Origin: Trichostrongylus colubriformis
Taxonomy: Eukaryota > Nematoda > Chromadorea > Rhabditida > Trichostrongylidae
Direction of reading: 5' to 3'
Assembly (NCBI GenBank): GCA_963978905.1
Contig: OZ022256.1
Span: 45,742,001 to 45,806,000, forward strand
Length of the DNA: 64,000 bases
The notes below the pieces were generated by a model. The model searched no databases. It saw nothing but the letters and a program-made list of their open reading frames with translations, and was not told the origin of the DNA. Positions 56,127-64,000 of this stretch are shown piece by piece. Numbering within the stretch: the stretch's first letter is position 1; the number at the start of each line of letters is the position of its first letter. A program made the position numbers and the translations under genes.

Positions 56127-58078
56127 CCGGTTGAGCTGGCGCACGCTACTGTGCGCTGGCTACGGTGATGTTATGTCGAGCGGGACACTGAATTTTGCGA
56201 GTGATGCAGGGGTGGTATTGGGACTTGCGGTTGTGGACCGAAAGTGATAGCAGCTGATGAGGACTGATAAGGACCTTCCGAAAACAAATGACACTTAGCC
56301 TTTCGCGTTGGCCCTAGAGCGTTGACCCTCCTAGGTATTGTGCGAGGTGAGACGGAGACATTAATGTGGGTGACCCGCTCTAATAACGGTACTAAGATTC
56401 GATAAGAAGAGTAAAAGGCTAGAGTCTTCAAATACGTTTCGCTTTTCGCACTGATCCTGAAGCATTCATACTCAGAGGTGTTGTGCGGGGTTGAACGGAG
56501 ACATCAATGGCGGGTGACCCGCATCGATAACGGTTGATAAGATTCGATAAGGAGAGAAAAGGCTGGAGTCGTCGAAACCGTTTCGTTTCCGTATTAGTCC
56601 TTGAGCGTTAGCCTTTTCACTCTCCTTATCGAATCTTATCAACGTTATCGATGCGGATCACCCAGCATTAATGTCCCCGTCCAACCCCACACAACACCTG
56701 TAAGTATCAACGCTCCAGGATCAATGCGGAACGGATTCGAAGTCTTCAATTTTTTACTCTCCTTATCGAATCTTATCAACCGTTATCGATGCGGATCACC
56801 CAGCATTAATGTCCCCGTCCAACCCCACACAACACCTGTAAGTATCAACGCTCCAGGATCAATGCGGAACGGATTCGAAGTCTCCAATTTTTTACTCTCC
56901 TTATCGAATCTTATCAACGTTATCGATGCGGATCACCCAGCATTAATGTCCCCGTCCAACCCCACACAACACCTGTAAGTATCAACGCTCCAGGATCAAT
57001 GCGGAACGGATTCGAATTCTCCAATTTTTTACTCTCCTTATCGAATCTTATCAACCGTTATCTATGCGGCTCACCCACCATTAATGTCCCCGTCCAACCC
57101 CGCACAACACCTGTAAGTATCAACGCTCCAGGATCAATGCGAAAACGGAACGTTTTTGACGACTCTAGCCTTTATATTCTCCTTATCGAATCTTATCAAC
57201 CGTTATCCATGCGGCTCACCCACCATTAATGTCCCCGTGCAACCCCGCACAACACCTGTAAGTATCAACGCTCCAGGATCAATGCGAAAACGGAACGTTT
57301 TTGACGACTCTAGCCTTTATATTCTCCTTATCGAATCTTATCAACCGTTATCTATGCGGCTCACCCACCATTAATGTCCCCGTGCAACCCCGCACAACAC
57401 CTGTAAGTATCAACGCTCCAGGATCAATGCGAAAACGGAACGTTTTTGACGACTCTAGCCTTTATATTCTCCTTATCGAATCTTATCAACCGTTATCTAT
57501 GCGGCTCACCCACCATTTATGTGCCCGTGCAACCCCGCACAACTCCTGTAAGTATCAACGCTGCAGGATCAATGCGAAAACGGAACGTTTTTGACGACTC
57601 TAGCCTTTATATTCTCCTTATCGAATCTTATCAACCGTTATCTATGCGGCTCACCCACCATTTATGTGCCCGTGCAACCCCGCACAACACCTGTAAGTAT
57701 CAACGCTGCAGGATCAATGCGAAAACGGAACGTTTTCGACGACTCTAGCCTTTTTACTCTCCTTATCGAATCTTATCAACCGTTATCGATGCGGATCACC
57801 CGCCATTAATGTCTCCGTCCCACCTCGCACAATACCTAGGAGGGTCAACGCTCTAGGGCCAACGCGAAAGGCTAGGCGACTTCGGTGACATTTGTTATCG
57901 GAAGGTCCTTATTAGCCCTTATCAGCTGCTATCACTTTCAGTCCACCAATGCAAGGTCCCTATACCACCCCCTGCATCACTTGCAAAATTCAGTGTCCCA
58001 CCTTTACTGCGACGCAAGATATGAGTTTCTTGATAAACGGACGGACACTCACAGGCAAACTAATTACCTATAGTAGGA
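56127..58078 (-). mobile_element. Near-complete Helitron with minisatellite (1,952 bp)
   Basis: On the minus strand it begins TCCTACTATAGG (58078), passes a GTCCGTCCG tract and the CTCATATCTTGCGTCGCAG block, then an array of 137-145-bp units. It ends with a hairpin (GCGCACAGTAGCGTGCGC), CAGCTCAACCGG and a T. The size and order match the 27,002 element. The terminus is CCGG, not CTGG, a variant also seen at 59,548. The 5' flank is T, not A, so the insertion site is atypical or mutated. No coding capacity. Confidence 0.8.
56600..57830 (-). repeat. Homogenised 137-145-bp tandem array (about nine units)
   Basis: The phrase TCTCCTTATCGAATCTTATC (plus strand) recurs at about 56,630, 56,767, 56,896 and then every 145 bp to 57,758. 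The 57,150-57,750 units are almost identical, whereas the outer units diverge, so the centre was amplified last. Confidence 0.9.
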
Positions 58079-58404
58079 ACATTGTTGAATTCACACTTGT
58101 CCGAAAATCCACTGATGCCACTCATCAGTTACAGGAATCAGAGAATGTACCCCCTTATGAGGCCCACCATCGCTTAAGGCCCTCTACTCACTTAATGATA
58201 GCTCACTAAGCCGGCAATGACCTCCTAGAACCTGAAACAGTTTTCATTCACTCAATTACCCACCCCCCGCTCGGCCTAATATGGTACTGGCCCTCCTATA
58301 ACCAAACATGCCTGCATGCCATTCCAGTGTGCCGACACCTACTGTGACGTCAGCTCGCAGAATGATGGCGAAGGTATAACATAGGTGCTCATATAAGGGG
58401 GAAT
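58079..58404. other. Non-coding interval
   Basis: This lies between the Helitron and the inverted-repeat element. No domain, repeat or splice evidence was seen. Confidence 0.4.
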
Positions 58405-59312
58405 GGTAAACGGACAAATGTGCGGAGGTACTCACTACCGCAACGCGTGAGCTTGCGTCGCGGTTCGTCGTCGGTGGGCACAGGCTTTCTCCCATTTCGT
58501 CGCTCCGTCTGCGCACTCCGCGTAAGAGAGAGCACGTGGCGAGTACTCGCAGAGTGTACTACGCATGATTGGTAGGGAAGCCAACGTTACTCTTACTGGA
58601 TAGTCCGACGAGACGGAGGGTACTGTGGGGCAGAGGTGAAGAGGAGGCGAATGATCCGTTGTCATTGCGATCGGGGTTCCAAATCGCCAATTTAGTGATT
58701 GCGGAAGCCTTCAGCTCCCGTTGTTGTAGGGTCGGCGCGCTTTAGTGGCGAATGTAGAGTTGCTCCCGTCTCACCGATACTAGCTCAACAACGATATTTG
58801 ACGACACCCCATATTAGCCCCCACCTCGGGGCTTCCTTCCCTCGCAGGCTTAGGTTAAAATATACACTTGAGCATACACTCTGTGATGACAGGTGTCGCT
58901 TCTTTTCACCGAAGTCATAAACACAACAACGATATTTGGCGACGGCCCACATTAACCCAAAGTCGGGAATTCCTTCCCCTGCAGGCTTAGGTAAAAAAAT
59001 ACACTTCAGTATACATTCTGTGATGACAAGTGTCGCTTTCTTCCCACCGATGTCAAAAACACAACAACGATATTTGGCGACGACCCATATTAGCTCCCAC
59101 GTCTTGGCTCGCCGCTCTAGCGGCGAGTTAGGAGTCACTCTTTTACACACACCTTAGTAGTCGAAGATCTCTATGCTGCTCAAAGAGCCTTGTCCTATGA
59201 GATAAGAAGACCTAGAGCCCATAAGCATGCCAGCGCGCGCCATGATGAAGGCCGCGACGCGCGAGCTCATGCGTCGCGGCAGTGAGTACCGCCGCACATT
59301 TGTCCGTTTACC
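58405..59312. mobile_element. Inverted-repeat element with internal tandem repeats
   Basis: Arms 58405-58463 and 59252-59312 are inverted copies, about 60 bp each, sharing GGTAAACGGACAAATGTGCGG with few mismatches. Inside, 58,793-59,105 holds 2.3 copies of a unit of about 133 bp beginning ACAACGATATTTG, plus a perfect 8-bp hairpin at 59108-59127 (CTCGCCGC, TCTA loop). That hairpin resembles the second hairpin of the 10,261 ladder, including the following sequence. No transposase. Confidence 0.65.
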
Positions 59313-59394
59313 GACACTCCTCATATAAGTAGGAGGTGCTATCACAATGATAACATAGCCTTACAATGATACTCCAACACCCCTCGGTTTCTAC

Positions 59395-59545
59395 CCACCC
59401 AAAGCGGTTGCTTTGCTCTATCTTTCCCTTATCACAATCATTCATTTGCGGGCGGACAAACATTCTTACATACCAACATACTTACATACAAACCGACATA
59501 CCGACAAACAGACGCACAAAGTTACTGGCTTCTATAATAGAAGGA
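59395..59545 (-). mobile_element. 5' end of a minus-strand Helitron relative
   Basis: On the minus strand it starts TCCTTCTATTATAGAAGCC after an A, followed by a GTCTGTTTGTCGGTATGTCGG tract as in other family members. The 3' limit is unclear because the body does not continue recognisably left of about 59,395. Confidence 0.55.
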
Positions 59546-59547
59546 TA

Positions 59548-59800
59548 CCGGTTGGCTGGCTGCTATCACACTACTGCGCGCGATTCACGGCGATGTGGTG
59601 CAAAATGGGTTTGATCGGCACGACCACTGTTGTGTATGGAATTGAATAGAAATTTCTTCCTTGCTTTCAGCTGAGTTTCCAAATTGGAAAAAAAGCAGAG
59701 AAGGTGATTATAAAAAAAGAATTTCTTTGATCTCTTAGCATCGGACCCATTTTGCACGTCATCGACAGAAATTACGCGCAGTAGTGTGCTCCAGCCGGCA
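59548..59800. repeat. Inverted pair of Helitron 3' ends
   Basis: A minus-oriented 3' end starts at 59548 (CCGG, then the ACACTACTGCGCGC hairpin). A plus-oriented one, with terminus degraded, ends near 59,795 (ACGCGCAGTAGTGTG). The arms also share the GCAAAATGGG phrase. The arrangement is the same as at 28663-28906. Confidence 0.7.
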
Positions 59801-60343
59801 GGATCAGCTGAAGTGGTCATCATCGAGACTGGATAGTTCCGAGATCGATAGTTTTGTATTCGATCGCATCGATTGATAACAATTTTGCACTTACTGATCA
59901 TCTTATTCTTACAGTCCATTTCCCAAAAACTGAGTAGGCGTGTCCTACGGACTTGTATGAACGTGTATCAAACTCTCCCAATTCTCTCACCCCGCCACAC
60001 ACTCTCACTCTCGCCACATACTCTCACTCTCGCCATTCACCCAAGTTCGAAGGACACGCCCAATCAGTTTTCGGGAGATGGACTATACCTGTTGGTGGTG
60101 GATTCATGTGCAGCTATCAAAGGTATCGGTTTTGTAAATATGCATTACTGATTGGAATTTCGCACGGTCTAGTCAACATACATGAAAGATTTGAAATTCA
60201 GAGTCCAACCTTTAAGCAACCTGATTACGGATATGCGTGGAACACACATGTTTGCTGCAACCTGATATACGAATCTGCGATTAAACACGTAAGTTACACA
60301 CAAACACACCAACCGACGCACTGAGCTGATTATAATGGTAGGA
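59801..60343 (-). mobile_element. Minus-strand Helitron 5' region with foreign-looking filler
   Basis: The 5' end at 60343 is TCCTACCATTATAATC preceded by A, with the TCGGTTGGTGTGTTTGTGTG tract. The body to 59,801 lacks the 145-bp units. It contains a 120-codon plus-strand open frame (59953-60324) of unknown origin that may be captured DNA. Confidence 0.5.
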
Positions 60344-60533
60344 TTTTCTAGGCAGAACAAGCCACATGATCAACGGTTTTCCGATAAGAGTTCATTTTTT
60401 AATTTCTCACTTTTGCACAGTATACAAGGACAGCTTACTAGGAAATGCCGTCGATGCGTAAAAGAACCAGTGCTACATAATTGAAGAGGATTGTAAAAGC
60501 CGCTTTTCGAGTTGGTTCTCTAGAAGTACTCAC

Positions 60534-61505
60534 CCCAAATAAAATCATTTTCCTCCTTATTCATTATTGATGCCAGTTGTGCACCTTTGCTCTTGCAGGC
60601 CTTGTCTGCTTCAGCCCATGTTTTTTTGTCTCCAATTACCTAAGTTTTCGATCTTCAGTACTATATATCAAACATAGCGATTTGTAGTACACTGGTAAAT
60701 GTCATGAGTTGCTCACTGTTGGCGATAGTCGGAGCTTATAATAATCTATCTAAAGGTGGTATCACTTGAATCGGGAAGGCTTATTCCAGGGTTGTAGGGT
60801 TGTATAAGAGGCAGCACGACCCTATCATGGAGCGCTGGACAATAAGAAACAAGTGATATCGCATTTCTATTGGTACCAGTCACCAGCAGGAACATATTCG
60901 AAGGCTCACTTACACGCGGTAATCTCCAACGAGATCAAATGTCAAGAAACCTTCTTTGCCAGTTTTGAAGGATTTCTGAAGTACTTTCTTTATTGGCAAA
61001 TTATATCAGCTCCTGCTTCATTACTTGGCGCCTTGGCTCAAACAAAATACTTTTAGAACGTGCCATTGAGAGTTCTCCTTGCCAAGAGTTACGTTCTTGC
61101 AAAGTTACGGAAAGATAGGTCGACCAGAGGAAGATTGACAGGTAATGAGTCCAACAGCCAAAGCGAATGGGGGTGAAACCATACGGGAACCTTCCCAAAT
61201 TTCCAATCTTCACGAGGATTCATATAAACTCTGCATGCGAGTGCCGCTCGAGTGAAAAGAAGAATAACAGAAATGTGATTCCAAAGTGTGGTTCGCCCAC
61301 CCTCCGTACGTTGGGAATTAGCTGTTTCTGAACAATAGGATGTGTGACAATCGTTGGAATCTGAGCGCAAGGTAAGGATGTTTGGCTCACTTGTTGAGCC
61401 ATGATCAAGGTCTAGATTTCTAAAGTCGACGGTGCATGCAGCAAGAACTACAGTTAGCAATTCTGATCCAAAAACCACTGCAAAGGTCAATTTTACGAAC
61501 TTCAT
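60534..61505 (-). CDS. Secreted C-type lectin gene, partial (exons at 61391-61505 and 60534-60639)
   Basis: The first exon (61505-61391) encodes a hydrophobic signal peptide (MKFVKLTFAVVFGSELLTVV) and ends at GTGAGC in phase 1. Exon 60639-60534 encodes the typical early C-type-lectin helix (DKKTWAEADKACKSKGAQLA, then EENDFIW) with a GTGAGT donor. Between them, 61,150-61,080 has a frame like the first strand and cysteine of the fold (FPYGFTPIRFGCW), but its splice phase does not fit well. Later exons (EPN/WND part) were not found before 60,343. Grouping these exons into one gene is inferred from order, strand and family. Confidence 0.5.
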
Positions 61506-62520
61506 TGACGCATTAAACTCAACGCTTTCCATTGTTGCACGGAGGAGACTAACTATCTTTCACGACCGCTCTTAGTCGCACTCCATACAAGTAACCCTCT
61601 GGAAAATAAAATAGTCTCAGATATGAAGCTTTGTCTCGCACATGATACAGGAGTGACCTTTTGCCTGATGAGTGCTACGATTTCAAACATGCTTATACTC
61701 CCAGGGCAGTGCTTTGAAACCTAATGCAATGTTGAAAACGGATGCAAGTAGCTCGATGCCCTTTGAATTGGCAGTAATGTGCACTAAGAACAAGCAGGCA
61801 TGTAGGCATATGCTTTTCAGAGGGTGCTGATTGTATCCCTTGTTACTTCATTGTACTATATTATGTTTATCTAAATACCTGCATAAAATTGATACTCAGA
61901 AGAGCAAGGACTTTTGCACCTACTTAATGCTTAGTTGCTCACACTAATCTTTATAGGGAATTATACGCCAAAAAAGGACTGCAGCCCTTCGTCCTTGCCA
62001 TACGGCCAGTCACATGCTACTTTGGAGCGTACCGCAAATGACACCATTCCGTACACAGCATTAATTTGGCCCACAGATTGCTGTATTGAAAATGAAACTT
62101 CCCAGTGGAGGCTTCGATCTGATGGTGTACAAAAAGATTATGCTCTCTTAATGGGGGAGCGGCAAGTGACAATATCAGAGAGCATCTACTATGGAACTCT
62201 ATCAAACATGGGAGTAATTTGCAGAAAAGGACTAAGCCAAAAAACTCGTAACAAAAAGGAGGATAGTTGTTTCTCGCAAAAAATTTTTGATTGCACAAAA
62301 TGGTTTCGACGAAACAGCTTCTTTATTGAATGTTTCAAACAATTGAGGCTCCAAAATATTCATTCAAAAAAGAACTCAAAAGACCCCTCGAAATCTCAAA
62401 AGTTTCTAGAATATTTTTACTATATTTCGGTGTCTAACACATTCTTCAGGCCTGAAACAGTGGAGATATGTTGTTATATGATATAGGTTATCTATCAATA
62501 ACCTACTGTCCCTGTCTCAA
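61506..62520 (+). other. Interval with a 183-codon open frame
   Basis: A plus-strand frame at 61935-62486 follows a possible acceptor (CTTTATAG). It contains several Cys and a mixed composition, but no recognised family, and it ends just before the inverted repeat at 62521. It may be a real exon or chance. The remainder is non-coding. Confidence 0.3.
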
Positions 62521-62608
62521 AATTTTCCGACGTGACTCACCCTGCCAAAACGTGTGGAGCCGGAAATGCCTCCACACGTTTTGGCAGGGTGAGTCACGTC
62601 GGAAAATT
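62521..62608. repeat. Perfect 39-bp inverted repeat, 10-nt spacer
   Basis: Arms 62521-62559 and 62570-62608 are exact reverse complements (core CCGACGTGACTCACCCTGCC). A transcript would fold into a long, bulge-free hairpin. The perfect match implies recent origin or maintenance. Confidence 0.9.
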
Positions 62609-62875
62609 CCGTGTGGAGCCTCAATTGTTGTGAAACATTCAGATATCCATGAGACTCCGGAACAGCACAATATTAAAGCCTCTTTATTGGTTTTTTTCGA
62701 AGAAAGTTCTTAGCTATTTGATCACGCTTGATTTTGCGATTATTTAGTTTCTCAACAAGGTTTGCCTAGTGGAGTCTTCTACTTCGCTTGGAAAGCGACA
62801 AATTTTTTTGTATTATCTTTCTGATCTCTCTCCTCTCGGGAACGATAACGATGAAGAGTAGCAAGGTGATCTCAC

Positions 62876-63049
62876 CTTGTAAGCCTTAACGTATTTGCCA
62901 AGAATTGTCCAGCCGTCCTGGTGTCCTGCCACGAAAATTGGTCTAACATTGGATTTTTCATCGAAGGCGAAAGTTTCATGAACAGCAACATTATCAGCAG
63001 CCACCACAAGCACTACGGAGGAGGCAGCAAACAAAACGCGGATTGACAT
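62876..63049 (-). CDS. First exon of a secreted protein, family unknown
   Basis: The ATG at 63049 lies six bases after ATTTCAG, a typical nematode trans-splice or cis acceptor. The exon encodes 58 residues, beginning with a signal peptide (MSIRVLFAASSVVLVVAA) followed by a short soluble part (DNVAVHETFAFDEKSNVRPI), and ends at AAG/GTGAGA in phase 0. No following exon was recognised to the left. A secreted product is inferred from the signal peptide; function is unknown. Confidence 0.55.
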
Positions 63050-63379
63050 CTCCAGCTGAAATGATAATTAAGTTAGTCGTATTAATAACGAAATGAAAGA
63101 AAACAAAAGATTATAGAAGCCAACACGAGATTATAGATTATAGAAGCGTCGATCAAACATTTGGGGAGGCGCCACACGTTTCAATTTTTTTTGAAATGGT
63201 AACGATATTACTCTTCCTGCTTTTTGTTTCGGAATTCACTACTCGCTTCATAATATTTATCAATTTCTGCTTCAAAAGTGATATAGTGACACGAGCACAC
63301 AAACGGTATGTAACCGGTACCAACAACTGCTGAAAGAAAACGGTCGGTCGTCAGTCATCTTGAGCGGTCGTCTTGCAAA

Positions 63380-64000
63380 TTGCTCTTCGGCTCTACATTG
63401 TTTTACTGTCTTATTGCTGCACGGTTACTTAACAACTGTTCGACGACCATTATATCGATATCATACTACAACTCCGGTACTCTGAACTGCGTTTGTATGG
63501 ATTCGAATCCACTTATGGCTAAGTCAACTGCTCTTTCGGATGGAACAACTTCTTACTCTGATCTTGTGAAACAGATTGAAGAAGCTGAGGGAAGTGTTCC
63601 TTGTTACGTTAAAGTCATTATTAATATGCTACTTGAAGCCAAGAAGGAGATCACAGAATCACCAAACGCCTCAAAGGGGCTAAGAAGATACCTGCATTGC
63701 GTATTGATGAAACTAAAATTGCTATACTTGATGAAGACAAGGCAGAGGTACTTGCTGATTCTTCCCAAAAGGTTTTCAAATAGGATAGTGACATTGTTTC
63801 GGGCGAACTCCCTTCATGCACCCACATTATGGAATCATCACTGTGGTTTCATAGGGACGAAATATACAAATTGCTGTCAAAATGGCCTAGTTCCTACTCT
63901 ATAACGCCGGATTTTATCCCTCTCAATTTCATTAGAAATATTGCACAGTACATTTCCTTTCCACTAGAGCTCCTCTTCAATTTGTCGTACATGCATTCAG
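63380..64000 (+). pseudogene. CR1-like non-LTR retrotransposon pol fragment
   Basis: The frame from about 63,650 to the window edge has the linker between endonuclease and RT (IPALRIDETKIAILDEDKAE) and the start of the RT domain (SITPDFIPLNFIRNIA, then PLELLFNLSYMHS), as in CR1/jockey-type LINEs. A TAG at about 63,783 and a frameshift near 63,650 break it. The upstream frame (63497-63660) may be element ORF or unrelated. The catalytic RT motifs would lie beyond the window, so whether they survive is unknown. Confidence 0.7.

Noticed and set aside
56601..57809. Overlapping frames with periodic LLIESYQ/NVPVQP-type sequence
   Set aside because: These are translation of the 145-bp tandem repeat. 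The unit length is not a multiple of three, so frames shift between units.

Overview
The window is eukaryotic repeat-rich DNA, most likely from a nematode and probably a clade V (strongylid or hookworm-type) parasite. The basis is short introns with TTTCAG-like acceptors, a probable trans-splice acceptor a few bases before an ATG, C-type-lectin exons, and the transposon mix (BEL/Pao, Ty3/Gypsy, Penelope-like, CR1-like, mariner, Helitron, TTAA MITEs). The species is inferred only. No rRNA, tRNA, CRISPR or bacterial operon was seen. Intact host genes are few; most of the DNA is transposons nested in transposons.

Layout. 1-10,454: a satellite with a 1,630-bp higher-order repeat (five near-identical copies at 1083-9232), ending in five GC-rich hairpins and a Helitron-type CTGG terminus. 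10,455-10,757: the 5' part of a minus-strand Helitron. 10,770-11,955: an element with 45-bp inverted repeats. 13,600-13,931: two possible exons. 14,339-16,090 and about 21,650-23,940: two copies of an unclassified repeat. 16,140-16,906: a Penelope-like (PLE) fragment. 19,740-20,850 and 24,730-25,450: an inverted duplication carrying the first exon of a small secreted peptide; one arm holds a TTAA MITE.

25,965-33,540 is a readable insertion stack. A PLE on the minus strand is split by a BEL/Pao retrotransposon (26,629-33,054, 5-bp target duplication). Its left LTR is in turn split by a Helitron (27,002-28,906, inserted between A and T). The BEL element keeps LTRs, a tRNA-Gly primer-binding site and a gag, but has no pol.

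33,556-36,842 is a 3.3-kb GT-rich satellite leading into a Helitron body that contains a deleted mariner. 38,872-44,200 is a complete Ty3/Gypsy element (minus strand) with one uninterrupted 1,377-residue gag-pol and 540-bp LTRs that differ at two noticed positions. 45,640-48,830 is another Helitron cluster. 49,984-50,457 is a second TTAA MITE.

51,550-51,984 has two well-supported host exons. 54,305-54,485 and 60,534-61,505 hold C-type-lectin exons. 56,127-58,078 is a near-complete Helitron with a 145-bp minisatellite. 58,405-59,312 is an inverted-repeat element. 62,521-62,608 is a perfect 39-bp inverted repeat. 62,876-63,049 is the first exon of a secreted protein. The right edge holds a decayed CR1-like LINE.

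The most distinctive theme is a non-autonomous Helitron family that grows internal satellites (145 bp, 1,630 bp, GT-rich), repeats its own 5' block internally, and carries its 3' hairpin in inverted pairs.
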